The notes beneath the pieces are model-generated. The model ran no database searches and was not told where the DNA came from. It was given only the letters and a program-made list of their open reading frames with translations. A stretch of DNA of 43,187 nt from Stenotrophomonas beteli. Its GTDB lineage: Bacteria; Pseudomonadota; Gammaproteobacteria; Xanthomonadales; Xanthomonadaceae. The stretch is taken from positions 1-43,187 of the forward strand of contig NZ_LLXV01000084.1 of assembly GCF_001431665.1 (NCBI RefSeq), read 5' to 3'. Shown here in pieces: positions 22,730 through 32,509 of this stretch (within the stretch, counting starts at the first letter, position 1; every line of letters begins with the position of its first letter). The translations under genes and the position numbers were made by a program.

Positions 22730-24064
22730 TTACTTGCGGGTGCCGTCGAGCCAGTTCGGGCCCTTGTTGGTGAGGAAGAACACATAGACCACCAACGATA
22801 CCGCGATTGTCGCGGTGACGTAGATGGCGAACCAGTCCACATGGCCGGTCTTCAGCGCGCCCTGGTACAGCAGCGGCGCGGTGCCGCCAAACAGCGAGTT
22901 GGCCAGCGCATAGCCCAGGCCCACGCCCAGAGCGCGCACATGGGTGGGGAACAGTTCGGCCTTCACCACCGCGTTGATCGAGGTGTAGCCGGTGAGGATG
23001 ACGAACCCCAGTGCCAGGGTCAGGAAGGCCAGGGTGGCGTCATGCTGGTGCGGCAGCTGGGTGATCAGGTACCAGCTGTACAGCACGCCGCCAACGCCGA
23101 AGAACACCAGCAGGGTCTTGCGGCCGATGATGTCCGACAGCCAGCCGCCCACCGGCTGCAGCACCATCAGGAAGGCCAGCACGCCCAGGTTGATCAGGGT
23201 GCCGGTCATCGGGTCGTTGCCGGCAAAGGCGCTCTGGATCATCTTCGGGCCGTTCACCGAGTAGGTGTAGAAGGCGATGGTGCCACCGGCGGTGATCAGG
23301 AAGCACAGCAGCAGCGGCCGCCACTGGTGCACGAACAGCTCGTACATCGAGCCGGACTTCTGCGCCTTGCCCTCGCGTGCGGCTTCGATGGACGACTCCG
23401 ACAGCGACTCGTCCATGCCACGACGCAGCCAGAACACCACCACTGCGGCGATGCCACCGATGCCGAAGGCGATGCGCCAGCCCCACTCGGAGATCTCCGG
23501 CTTGCCCCAGAAGGTCAGCATCAGCAGCAGGGTCAGCTGGGCCAGCACGTGGCCGCCGACCAGGGTGACGTAGTGGAACGAGGACAGGAAGCCGCGACGG
23601 CCGGGAATGGCGGCCTCGGACATGTAGGTGGCGCTGGCGCCATATTCACCACCGGTGGCGAAGCCCTGCAGCAGGCGCGCGAACAGCAGGATGACCGCCG
23701 CCCAGATGCCGATGCTGGCGGCGGTGGGGGTGATGGCGATCAGGAACGAGCACAGCGCCATCACCGTCACCGAAACGGTCAGCGCCAGGCGGCGGCCATG
23801 GCGGTCGGCGAAGCGGCCGAAGAACCAGGCGCCGATCGGGCGCATCAGGAAGGTGGCAGCGAAGATCGCCCACACATACATCGTGGAGTTCTTGTCGTCG
23901 GGCGAGAAGAACTGCGACTCGAAGTACACGGCGAACACCGAGTACACGTAGACGTCATACCACTCCACCAGATTGCCGGCGGAGCCTTTGAGGGTATTGG
24001 AGATCGAGCGGCGCAGCGCGGCGCCGTCGGTGCTGGGAGCAGCGGTTTGGGACGTGGTGCTCAT
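22730..24064 (-). CDS. MHS-type MFS permease, KgtP-like
   Basis: A metabolite:H+ symporter of the major facilitator superfamily, 444 residues and 12 predicted TM helices. It matches the E. coli alpha-ketoglutarate permease KgtP region by region: GNLVEWYDVYVYS, FLMRPIGAWFFGRFADRHGRR, LLQGFATGGEYGASATYMSE, RRGFLSSFHYVTLVGGHVLAQL, GWRIAFGIG, KAELFPTHVRALGVGLGYALANSLFGGTA. Substrate could be 2-oxoglutarate or another organic acid. ATG start at 24064. A divergent transporter gene (yedA-like) lies 300 bp upstream. Confidence 0.9.
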   Translation of the reverse strand: MSTTSQTAAPSTDGAALRRSISNTLKGSAGNLVEWYDVYVYSVFAVYFESQFFSPDDKNSTMYVWAIFAATFLMRPIGAWFFGRFADRHGRRLALTVSVTVMALCSFLIAITPTAASIGIWAAVILLFARLLQGFATGGEYGASATYMSEAAIPGRRGFLSSFHYVTLVGGHVLAQLTLLLMLTFWGKPEISEWGWRIAFGIGGIAAVVVFWLRRGMDESLSESSIEAAREGKAQKSGSMYELFVHQWRPLLLCFLITAGGTIAFYTYSVNGPKMIQSAFAGNDPMTGTLINLGVLAFLMVLQPVGGWLSDIIGRKTLLVFFGVGGVLYSWYLITQLPHQHDATLAFLTLALGFVILTGYTSINAVVKAELFPTHVRALGVGLGYALANSLFGGTAPLLYQGALKTGHVDWFAIYVTATIAVSLVVYVFFLTNKGPNWLDGTRK

Positions 24065-24363
24065 CTGGGTGGGAATCCTCGATGCGGCGCTTCCGTGCGG
24101 GAAAGATCGGTGCCAGGCGTGCGCAGGGCGCTGCGGGCCAGCCTCCTAGGTACTGCATCCCACGTCAACGCCGGGTGCCGGGAGGGCGGGCAGGGCATGG
24201 GACCGCACAGGGTGGACCAGGCCACGCCTGCGGACCATAACTAAATCGTCGTATCCGTTGTGATCGCGAGGGCCTCGGCGGGCACCGGCAGGTTGTCGCA
24301 AACCGGGGTGATTTCCCGCTGTAGAAGGCTCTAGAATCGGTTTCCCCCGTCTGCTGGTGCGTC

Positions 24364-25269
24364 ATGTCGGCTCCCTCTTCTCCGTCTGCGGCTGCCCCCC
24401 GGGGTGGCCTTGTCGCGCTGGCATTGCTGCTGGTCTATGTGGTCTGGGGTTCGACCTACCTGGGCATCGCCAAGGCCCTGCACGGCGGTGCGCTGCCGCT
24501 GACGATGGTCTCCGGCAGCCGGTTCATCATCGCCGGCGGGGTGATGTACGCGGCGCTGCGCCTGTTCTGGAAGCTGCCGAAGCCGAGCCTGCGGCAGTGG
24601 CGCAACCTGCTGATCATGGGCGTGACCATGCTGGTGCTGGGCAACGGCATGGTGGTGCTGGCCGAACGCGAGGTGTCCTCGGGCCTGGCGGCGACCGCCG
24701 TGGCCTCGGTGCCGTTGTGGATGGCGCTGTTCTCGGCGTTGCGCGGCCAGCACGCCAGCCGCGGTGAATGGCTGGGCATCGCCATTGGTTTCCTCGGCGT
24801 GGTCTGGCTCAATGCCGGCAGCAGCCTGACCGCTTCGCCGACCGGACTGGTGCTTCTGCTGATCGCGCCGGTTGGCTGGGCCTTCGGCTCGGTGTGGGCT
24901 CGCGGGCTGGACCTGCCGGGCCCGTTCATGACGGCGGCCGGGCAGATGATCTGCGGCGGCGTGCTGCTGGTGCTGATCGGCCTGGCCGTTGGCGAGCGCC
25001 CGACCACGCTGCCCGATACCGGCGGCCTGCTGGCGATGGCCTACCTGTGCGTGTTCGGCTCCATCGTCGCCTTCACCGCCTACGTGTGGCTGCTGCAGAA
25101 CGTGCGCCCGGCGCTGGCCGGCAGCTATGCGTACGTCAATCCGGTGATCGCGGTGCTGTTGGGTGCGCTGCTCAACGGTGAGCGCTTCGGCTGGCGCGAC
25201 CTGCTGGCGATGGCGGTGATCCTGCTGGGCGTGGTGGTGTTGACGATGGCAAGGACGCGCAAGCAATGA
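24364..25269 (+). CDS. yedA: EamA-family transporter, YedA-like
   Basis: An inner-membrane drug/metabolite transporter (DMT superfamily) of 301 residues, with ten predicted TM helices in two EamA repeats (about 20-145 and 160-295). It has VVWGSTYLGI and YVNPVIAVLLGALLNGER at the repeat ends. The closest match in memory is YedA. Substrate is unknown, and relatives export metabolites or drugs. The ATG is preceded by no obvious Shine-Dalgarno. It overlaps rarD by 4 bp. Confidence 0.85.
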   Translation: MSAPSSPSAAAPRGGLVALALLLVYVVWGSTYLGIAKALHGGALPLTMVSGSRFIIAGGVMYAALRLFWKLPKPSLRQWRNLLIMGVTMLVLGNGMVVLAEREVSSGLAATAVASVPLWMALFSALRGQHASRGEWLGIAIGFLGVVWLNAGSSLTASPTGLVLLLIAPVGWAFGSVWARGLDLPGPFMTAAGQMICGGVLLVLIGLAVGERPTTLPDTGGLLAMAYLCVFGSIVAFTAYVWLLQNVRPALAGSYAYVNPVIAVLLGALLNGERFGWRDLLAMAVILLGVVVLTMARTRKQ

Positions 25270-26165
25270 GCATGGACGAGAAAGAACAGCGCCGGGGCCT
25301 GCTGGTCACGGCCTCCACCTTCGTCATCTGGGGGCTGGTGCCGGTGTACTGGCACCTGCTCAACGAGGTGCCTTCGTTCCAGATCATCGCTCACCGCATC
25401 ATCTGGAGCACGGTGCTGGTGCTGGGCTGGCTGCTGCTCAGTGCGCGCCTGGGCTGGTGGCGGAAGATCGCCGCGCAGCCGCGCGCGCTGCCGATCCTGC
25501 TGGTCTCGAGCCTGACCATCGCCTTCAACTGGGGCCTGTACATCTGGGCGGTCAACGCCGGCCATGTGATCGAGACCAGCTTGGGCTACTTCATCAACCC
25601 GCTGGTGAACGTACTGCTGGGCGTGCTGGTGCTGAAGGAACGCCTGCGCCGCCTGCAGTGGGTGGCGGTGGCGATGGCGGCCGTGGGCGTGGCCTGGCTG
25701 ACCATCGACGCGGGCACGCCGCCGTGGATCGCGCTGGGCCTGGCCTGTTCGTTCGGCCTGTATGGTCTGCTGCGCAAGCTGGTCTCGGTCGACCCGGTGG
25801 CCGGACTGGGCGTGGAAAGCCTGTACCTGTTCCTGCCGGCGCTGGCCTTCGCGATCTGGGCGGAGAACGGCCATGGCGGCGCATTCTTCCATGGCTGGGG
25901 CTGGCGCAACGACCTGCTGCTGATCTTCGGTGGCGTGGTCACCGCCGTGCCGTTGATCGGCTTTGCCTACGGCGTGAAGCGCATTCCGCTGTCGCTGGTC
26001 GGCATCCTGCAGTACATCGCACCGAGCCTGCAGCTGCTGCTGGGCATGTTCTTCTTCCATGAAGCCTTCGATACCGGCAAGGCGATCGGCTTTGCCGCGA
26101 TCTGGGCCGGCCTGATCCTGTTCGTCAGCGACAACCTGCGCGCGATGCGCGCGGCGAAGCGCTGA
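25266..26165 (+). CDS. rarD: EamA-family transporter RarD
   Basis: An inner-membrane DMT-superfamily protein of 299 residues and ten predicted TM helices. The start MSMDEKEQRRGLLVTASTFVIWGLVPVYWHLLNEV and IIAHRIIWS, LGYFINPLVNVLLGVLVLKERL are characteristic of RarD, predicted as a chloramphenicol-sensitivity related permease. Actual substrate is unknown. Its ATG overlaps the yedA stop (ATGA), and a palindromic hairpin follows. Two paralogous EamA transporters in one operon suggest a joint transport role or regulation, but this is inference. Confidence 0.9.
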   Translation: MSMDEKEQRRGLLVTASTFVIWGLVPVYWHLLNEVPSFQIIAHRIIWSTVLVLGWLLLSARLGWWRKIAAQPRALPILLVSSLTIAFNWGLYIWAVNAGHVIETSLGYFINPLVNVLLGVLVLKERLRRLQWVAVAMAAVGVAWLTIDAGTPPWIALGLACSFGLYGLLRKLVSVDPVAGLGVESLYLFLPALAFAIWAENGHGGAFFHGWGWRNDLLLIFGGVVTAVPLIGFAYGVKRIPLSLVGILQYIAPSLQLLLGMFFFHEAFDTGKAIGFAAIWAGLILFVSDNLRAMRAAKR

Positions 26166-26180
26166 CCGGCGCGGGGCCCA

Positions 26181-26216
26181 AAAAGAACGGCGCCCCGAAG
26201 GGCGCCGTTCTGCTTC
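26181..26216 (+). terminator. Terminator-like hairpin after rarD
   Basis: GAACGGCGCC (26185-26194), short loop, GGCGCCGTTC (26201-26210): a perfect 10-bp stem followed by TGCTTCC. Confidence 0.7.
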
Positions 26217-26357
26217 CATCCACGGCCAGGAGAGAGATGGCCGTAACGGGAACGCGGTTGCAGATGATGCGCGCGCGATTCTAGAGGGTTTCCCTTGGCA
26301 ACGGTCCGGCAGCGTGCCAGCAAGATGAATCGCGTCCAACAATCCACAGACGCATGA

Positions 26358-26390
26358 CAGAAAAAAGGACGGAGCCTTCGCTCCGTCCTT
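26358..26390 (-). terminator. Rho-independent terminator of the ABC export operon
   Basis: On the minus strand AAGGACGGAG, loop, CTCCGTCCTT with a T6 tract. It lies 28 bp after the last permease stop. Confidence 0.9.
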
Positions 26391-26417
26391 GCGGGTCTGC
26401 CGCTGCGAAGCCGGCGC

Positions 26418-27734
26418 TCAGGTCTCGCGCAGCGCCGTGGTGATCGGCAGGCGCGCCGCGCGCAATGCCGGGAACAGGCCACCGACCAGGCCGATGCCCA
26501 GCGCCCATTTCAGGCCGGTCCACAGCAGTTCCGGTGACACGTGGAACTTGAACACCACCGCGCTGAAGTTGCTGCCGATGGTGGATACGCTGTAGCCGTT
26601 GAACAGCAACCACGCCACCGCGCAGCCGAGCAGGCCGCCGAGCAGCGCCAGCAGCATCGTCTCCAGCATCACCGCAGTCACCACCGGCAGGCCGCGGAAG
26701 CCGATCGCGCGCATGGTGGCAATTTCGCGCGCACGTGTGGCGACGGCGGCATACATCGTGTTGAGCGCGCCGAACACTGCACCCACCGCCATGATCGTGC
26801 CGATCACCTTGCCGAGGATGTCGATCAGCTTGGTCAGGCCGCCGCCCTGCTTGCCGTAGTAAGCACGGGTGGTTTCCACGTCCAGCTTCAGGCGCGGGTC
26901 GGCTGCCACGGCGGCCTTGAACTGTTCGAAGCCCGGCTTGCCTTCGGTGCGTACGGTGATCGACTGCCAGGCACTGCGCTGGTAGGTGGTGGCCAGCGTG
27001 TCGGCGTCGGTCCACAGTTCCGAGTCATGCGCATCGCCAGTGGCGAACACGCCCACCACGGTCCAGGTCTGGTTGCCCAGGGTCAGCGTCCTGCCCACCT
27101 CCAGGTCGCGGAACTGGCCCTTGGCGCCCTGGCCGACCACGATCTCGCGCAGGCCGGTGCCGAACCTGCGGCCTTCGACGATCTTGACCCGGTCATGCAC
27201 TGCCCACGCCTGCGGGCCGACGCCGCGGAACTGCGCGTTGACGTCGGTGCCATCGGACTTCGACACCAGGTTGACCACCTGCGACAGTTCCGGCGACAGC
27301 AGTGGACGGCCCTGCGCGTCGCGGCTGATGCCGGGCAGGGTGGACAGCATCGGCACCTGTTCGCGGGTGATGACCGAGTTGGTCTCGGCCTGCGAGCCAC
27401 CGCGCAGCACGATCGCGGTGGTGTCATCACCGGTATTGTTGAGCGTGGCCTGGAAGCCTTCGCCCATCGCCAGCATCGCCACCAGCACGCCGACCACGCC
27501 GGCGATGCCGACCACGATGACCGACGATGCACCCCAGCGCTGCGGCAGGCTGGCCACACCGATACGGGTGGCCGCCAGTGCCAGCCGCCCGCCGCGGGTC
27601 AGCAGCAGCCACAGCGCCACCAGCACGGCCACGGCCAGCACGCCGATCCACGGCAGGCCGATCCACAACACCAGGCCGATGACCAGCAGCAGCACGGTCA
27701 ACGCGTTGCCGGCCCACTTCTTGAACTTGTTCAT
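26418..27734 (-). CDS. ABC transporter permease, MacB/FtsX type (second permease)
   Basis: A 438-residue permease. An N-terminal pair of membrane helices (about 9-45) is atypical and precedes the FtsX core: one helix near 75-100, a large periplasmic domain (about 100-300) and three C-terminal helices (about 315-435) ending in LFPALRAARLPITTALRET. The periplasmic domain has TRAREIATMRAIGFR at the start of the FtsX helical part, a MacB-family hallmark. It lies 12 bp after the first permease in the same operon, so the transporter is probably a heterodimer in contrast to the homodimeric MacB. The extra N-terminal helices deserve attention. Confidence 0.88.
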   Translation of the reverse strand: MNKFKKWAGNALTVLLLVIGLVLWIGLPWIGVLAVAVLVALWLLLTRGGRLALAATRIGVASLPQRWGASSVIVVGIAGVVGVLVAMLAMGEGFQATLNNTGDDTTAIVLRGGSQAETNSVITREQVPMLSTLPGISRDAQGRPLLSPELSQVVNLVSKSDGTDVNAQFRGVGPQAWAVHDRVKIVEGRRFGTGLREIVVGQGAKGQFRDLEVGRTLTLGNQTWTVVGVFATGDAHDSELWTDADTLATTYQRSAWQSITVRTEGKPGFEQFKAAVAADPRLKLDVETTRAYYGKQGGGLTKLIDILGKVIGTIMAVGAVFGALNTMYAAVATRAREIATMRAIGFRGLPVVTAVMLETMLLALLGGLLGCAVAWLLFNGYSVSTIGSNFSAVVFKFHVSPELLWTGLKWALGIGLVGGLFPALRAARLPITTALRET

Positions 27735-27746
27735 CTGCAGGTCTCC

Positions 27747-28904
27747 TCAGCGGCCGGCCAGTGCGTCGACGATCTTCAGGCGCTTGGCACGCAGCGCCGG
27801 CAGCAGGCCGACGATGATGCCGATCACCACGATCAGGCCCAGCCCCATCAGCCAGGTCGGGGTCGGTACGTGTGGGGGCAGCATGCCCATGCTCTTCGGG
27901 CTGATGGCCGGCAGCACCAGTGATGCCAGGCCCATGCCGATCAGGCCGCCGAGGCCGATCAGCAGCACCGATTCCACCATCACCAGGGTCAGTACGGTGC
28001 TGTCCTTGAAGCCCAGCGTCTTCAGCGTGGCCAGCTCCGGCACGCGTTCGCGCACGGCTTGCGCCATGGTGTTGCCGGTCAGCAGCAGCAGGGTGAAGAA
28101 CACCGCGCCCATGATCGAGGTGACGATCATGCCGATGTCGGCGAACTGCTTGACGAAGGCCTGCTGGAACGCCGATTCGGTCTGGGTCTTGGTCTCGTGG
28201 TCGGAGTTGGCCGAGATCGCATCGATGGCCTGCGCCACCCGCGAGGCGTGGTCCACGTTGTCCAGCGTCACCGTGTACCAGCTCACCTGGTTCTTGATGT
28301 AGTCGTTGGATTCATCGAAGTACTTCCAGTTCATCATCAACTGGCGCTCTTCGTTGGCGGCCAGCGCACGGTCCTTGGAGCGGTAGATGCCCTTCAGCTC
28401 CAGCGGCCAGTCGTTGCTGCCGCCGCGCGGGAAGATCGTGGCCTGCAGCGGGATGGTGTCGCCGATCTTCCAGCCGAACTGCTTGGCCAGGGTCTCGCCG
28501 ACGATGGCACCGGTGCGGGTCTGCTTCCAGTCTTCCAGCTGCGCCGGGTCGATCTGCAGTTCGCGGTACACGTCGAAGTAGTTGGGCGAGACCGAGAAGT
28601 TCGGGAAGAAGTTCTTCGGGTCCTGGTAGATGCCACCGAACCACATGCCGTAGGCCACGTCGCGTACGCCGGCCACTTGGCGGATCTGGGTTTCCAGGCG
28701 GATCGGCAGTGACTGGGTGATCGACAACCGCGAGGCCACGACCAGGCGGTTGGCGCCTTCCACGCTGCCGCCGGAAGCGAACGCCACCCGCACCGAATCG
28801 AGCATGCCGAACAGCAGGAACGCGGCCACCACCGACAGCAGGGTCAGCAGGGTGCGGGTGCGGCTGCGGAACAGCTGCGCCCACACCAACGAGAAATATT
28901 TCAT
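27747..28904 (-). CDS. ABC transporter permease, MacB/FtsX type (first permease)
   Basis: A 385-residue inner-membrane protein of the MacB/LolCE type. The N-terminal helix is about 18-38 (TRTLLTLLSVVAAFLLFGML), followed by a periplasmic domain (about 40-255) and three helices (about 260-380) ending in GLLPALRAKRLKIVDALAGR. RERVPELATLKTLGF precedes a transmembrane helix, as in FtsX-type proteins. It works with the ATPase upstream and the second permease downstream. Substrates of such transporters include macrolides, lipids and peptides, and none can be assigned from sequence. Confidence 0.88.
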   Translation of the reverse strand: MKYFSLVWAQLFRSRTRTLLTLLSVVAAFLLFGMLDSVRVAFASGGSVEGANRLVVASRLSITQSLPIRLETQIRQVAGVRDVAYGMWFGGIYQDPKNFFPNFSVSPNYFDVYRELQIDPAQLEDWKQTRTGAIVGETLAKQFGWKIGDTIPLQATIFPRGGSNDWPLELKGIYRSKDRALAANEERQLMMNWKYFDESNDYIKNQVSWYTVTLDNVDHASRVAQAIDAISANSDHETKTQTESAFQQAFVKQFADIGMIVTSIMGAVFFTLLLLTGNTMAQAVRERVPELATLKTLGFKDSTVLTLVMVESVLLIGLGGLIGMGLASLVLPAISPKSMGMLPPHVPTPTWLMGLGLIVVIGIIVGLLPALRAKRLKIVDALAGR

Positions 28905-28918
28905 CGCCGTGGCCTCCG

Positions 28919-29608
<690 letters not shown>

Positions 29609-29710
29609 GGGGGGTTCTCCACGGAAGGCGGGAAACGGGGAAGCACACCTGCGGTGGCCACAGGCGTGCATCGAGCGGTGCTGCCGGCGGCGCCCGTGGG
29701 CGCCAGGCCG

Positions 29711-30967
29711 TTACTGCGCTTGTTTCTGTTGCACCTTGGCGCCATCGCGCAGGGTGTCCGGCGGGTTCACCACCACCGATTCACCTGCGCTCACGCCCTT
29801 GAGGATCTGGCGGTCCTTGCCCATCGCCTGGCCAGCCTCGACCGTGCGCTGCTGCACGCGGTTCTCCTCACCCAGCACGAAGGCCACCGAGGCGCCCTCG
29901 CGCTGGACCACAGCGCCGCCCGGCACGCGCACGCCCTGCGGCTTGGCCGCGGCCTGCGGCTGTGCCTGTTCCAGGAAGCTGACCCGCACGCCCATCTCCG
30001 GCACGATGCGCGGGTCTTTCACCTTCAGCGCCACGCGCACCTTCACCGTGGCCTTGCCGCGGTCGGCGGTGGGGATGATGGCGATGACCTCGCCGGGAAT
30101 CTTCCATTCCGGGTAGGCGTTGAGCGTGGCTTCCACCGGCATCTTCGGCTGTACGCGGCCGATGAAGGCCTCGCCCACTTCCACTTCGATTTCCAGTGAA
30201 TCCATGTCGACGATGGTACCGATGCCGGTACGGGTGAAGCCGCCGCCGGCCGACAGCGGCGATACGATTTCGCCCGGCTGCGCGGCCTTGGCGGTGACCA
30301 CGCCGGAGAACGGCGCGCGCACCACGTTGTTGTCTACGCCCAGGTCGGCGATGGCCAGCTGGTCGTGGGCGACCTTGACGTTGCGCTGTGCGGTGTCCAG
30401 CTGCGCGCGCAGGCTGTCGCGCTGGGCCACGGCCTGGTCGTACTGCGAGCGCGACACCAGCTGCTGGCCGACCAGCGCCTGCAGGCGGCTGGCTTCGGCG
30501 GCGGCTTGCCGCTGCTGCGCCTCCAACCCGGCCACCTGGCTGCGCGCGGCCTGCAGCTGCGAGGCGTACAGGCTGCGCTGCGCATCGGCATCGATCGGGT
30601 CCAGCGTGGCCATCACCTGGCCGGCCTCGACCCGCATGCCTTCCTCGATCATTACCTCGCGCACCTTGCCGGTGATCTTGGCCGACACCGTGGCCATGCG
30701 CCGGGCGACCACATAGCCACTGGCATCGAGTACCGAACTGCTGGCGCTGCCCTGCTGGATGGCTACCGCCGGCGCGGTTTCCACTTCCACGGCCGGCGTA
30801 CGGCCGAACAGCGCGAAGGCGCCGGCGGCCAGCAGCAGCGCAATCACCAGGATCACGATCCACAGCCAGCGGCGTCCACCGCCACTGCCCCCGGAGGCGG
30901 GCGGCGGCGACTTGCGTTCGATACGGAGTTCCTTCAACAGCTCGGCAGAAGCGTTCATTCGTTCCAT
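29711..30967 (-). CDS. Periplasmic membrane fusion protein (HlyD/MacA-like) of the ABC exporter
   Basis: A 418-residue adaptor that links the inner-membrane ABC exporter to the cell envelope or an outer-membrane channel. It has an N-terminal cytoplasmic tail, a TM helix (about 37-58, WLWIVILVIALLLAAGAFALF), the first biotinyl-lipoyl half (SAKITGKVREVMIEEGMRVEAGQVMATLD), a coiled-coil hairpin (about 130-195) with Gln/Ala-rich heptads and the second lipoyl half (VVRAPFSGVVTAKAAQPGEIVS). A beta-barrel domain follows (GEVIAIIPTADRGKATVKVRVALK). ATG 30967 (MERMNAS) or 30958 (MNAS) can start it. It is first in the operon, divergent from a DesK/DesR-like pair. Confidence 0.9.
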   Translation of the reverse strand: MERMNASAELLKELRIERKSPPPASGGSGGGRRWLWIVILVIALLLAAGAFALFGRTPAVEVETAPAVAIQQGSASSSVLDASGYVVARRMATVSAKITGKVREVMIEEGMRVEAGQVMATLDPIDADAQRSLYASQLQAARSQVAGLEAQQRQAAAEASRLQALVGQQLVSRSQYDQAVAQRDSLRAQLDTAQRNVKVAHDQLAIADLGVDNNVVRAPFSGVVTAKAAQPGEIVSPLSAGGGFTRTGIGTIVDMDSLEIEVEVGEAFIGRVQPKMPVEATLNAYPEWKIPGEVIAIIPTADRGKATVKVRVALKVKDPRIVPEMGVRVSFLEQAQPQAAAKPQGVRVPGGAVVQREGASVAFVLGEENRVQQRTVEAGQAMGKDRQILKGVSAGESVVVNPPDTLRDGAKVQQKQAQ

Positions 30968-31064
30968 CACAGGCGTTCGGGCGGGTGTGACCGGAAGGGC
31001 GGACGGCGGCGGTTCCGGCGGTGGAGCGTGCGGCACAGCATGCAGGCAGGCACAGCGATGACGG

Positions 31065-31092
31065 CAGTGACAGCTGTCATCCGATGTCACTG
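31065..31092. promoter_or_regulatory. Dyad cluster in the divergent spacer, candidate response-regulator operator
   Basis: TGACAGCTGTCA (31068-31079) is a perfect 12-bp palindrome. CAGTGACA (31065-31072) also faces TGTCACTG (31085-31092). The element sits in the 318-bp spacer (30968-31285) between the exporter operon and the sensor kinase gene. NarL/LuxR-type regulators bind such inverted sites. Nothing else gene-like is present in the spacer. Confidence 0.5.
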
Positions 31093-31285
31093 ACGGCGGC
31101 AACTGCCGAATGTGACCACGGCGGCACAGGATGGCAACGTCCCCGCTACCGGTACCGCCGATGGATCCGATCGCCCCCTTGCTGGCCCGCCGCGGCGCCA
31201 CCGCCAAGCGTACCGCGATCTGCGTTCGGTTGCGCCGCCACCGCCCGGCCGGCGGCGGCGCCTGCGCGCGGGCGGCTGAACTGGC

Positions 31286-32509
31286 ATGATCGGCGGCGAT
31301 CGCCCCCGCCTGGAACCGCCCGTGCCGCCGACATGGCTTGCCTCGCTGCTGCGCCCCGCGCCGGACTCGGCGGTGGCCGATACGCTGCGCCGGGGAAAAT
31401 CCCCCTGGAGCGAGGCAGTCCACCTGCTGTGGTCGGTGTGGATCTTCCTGACGCCCTTGCTTGGCCATGGCTTCACCCTGCGCTGGCTGCTGCTGACGCT
31501 GGCCAGCTATCCGGTGTTCCTGCTGCTGTACGCCAAGGTGATGGTGGCGCCGCGCCATCACGCCCCGCGCTATGCACTGGGCCTGATCGCGATGTCGCTG
31601 GTAATGCTGCCCTGGTACCCATCCGGGCTGACCTACTTCGTGTTCGGCTGCGTGCTGCTGCGGGTGAGCGGGCGTGGTGGCTGGTGGCAGTATCTGCTGC
31701 AGCTCACCGGCCTGAACCTGCTGTTCTGCAGCCTCGCGCTGCTGTTCCAGTACCCGTGGCAGAGCCTGGTCTGGATCCCGGCCGTGTCCTATATCGTCGG
31801 CCTGGTCGTGAACGTGGAAGCACTCAACCAGCAGAAGGATGCGGCATTGCAGCTGTCGCAGGACGAAGTGCGGCGGCTGGCGACCACTGCCGAGCGCGAG
31901 CGCATCGGCCGCGACCTGCACGATCTGCTGGGCCATACCCTGTCGCTGATCACCTTGAAGCTGGAGCTGGCGCGCAAGCTGCACGACCGCGGCGACGCAC
32001 GTGCACGGCAGGAGATCGGCGAGGCCGAGGACATCGCGCGCGAGGCACTGGCGCAGGTGCGCAGTGCGGTGACCGGCATCCGTGCCAGTGACCTGGCCGG
32101 TGAGCTGGCCTCGGCGCGGCTGCTGCTGGAATGCCAGCAGGTCCACCTGCAATACGCACCGCCACCGGCGATGCCGGTGGATGTCGAACGCGGGCTGGCG
32201 CTGGTGCTGCGCGAGGCCGCGACCAATATCGTGCGCCATGCACAGGCGACACAGGCACGGGTGGAGTTCATGCTGGAGGGACGCATGCTGGCAATGCAGA
32301 TCCGCGACGATGGTCGTGGTGGCGTGCAGGCCGAGGGCAATGGGCTAAGCGGCATGCGCGAGCGCGTGGCCGCCCTGGGCGGAAGCCTGCAGGTGCAGTC
32401 CGCAAAGGGCGAGGGCACGCGACTGACCGTGCGCGTGCCACTGGCTGCCGCGACTACACCGCTGCCGCCGGGCACGCCGCCGACGCTGGCACCGGGCGGT
32501 GCCGCATGA
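31286..32509 (+). CDS. DesK-like sensor histidine kinase
   Basis: A membrane kinase of 407 residues. About five or six hydrophobic helices fall between residues 43 and 178 with almost no periplasmic domain (membrane-embedded sensor). A coiled coil runs about 180-205, followed by the HisKA_3 box AERERIGRDLHDLLGHTLS with phospho-acceptor H212, and the ATPase with LREAATNIVRHAQAT, IRDDGRG and GLSGMRERVAALGG. The C-terminal Pro/Ala tail is unstructured. DesK-type sensors respond to membrane fluidity or to cell-envelope-active compounds. It precedes the response regulator gene with a 4-bp overlap and is divergent from an ABC exporter operon. Confidence 0.9.
   Translation: MIGGDRPRLEPPVPPTWLASLLRPAPDSAVADTLRRGKSPWSEAVHLLWSVWIFLTPLLGHGFTLRWLLLTLASYPVFLLLYAKVMVAPRHHAPRYALGLIAMSLVMLPWYPSGLTYFVFGCVLLRVSGRGGWWQYLLQLTGLNLLFCSLALLFQYPWQSLVWIPAVSYIVGLVVNVEALNQQKDAALQLSQDEVRRLATTAERERIGRDLHDLLGHTLSLITLKLELARKLHDRGDARARQEIGEAEDIAREALAQVRSAVTGIRASDLAGELASARLLLECQQVHLQYAPPPAMPVDVERGLALVLREAATNIVRHAQATQARVEFMLEGRMLAMQIRDDGRGGVQAEGNGLSGMRERVAALGGSLQVQSAKGEGTRLTVRVPLAAATTPLPPGTPPTLAPGGAA

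Noticed and set aside
29711..32239. 842-residue minus-strand frame running from the fusion protein gene through the divergent spacer
   Set aside because: Only its last half is the membrane fusion protein. The upstream half is antisense to the DesK-like gene.
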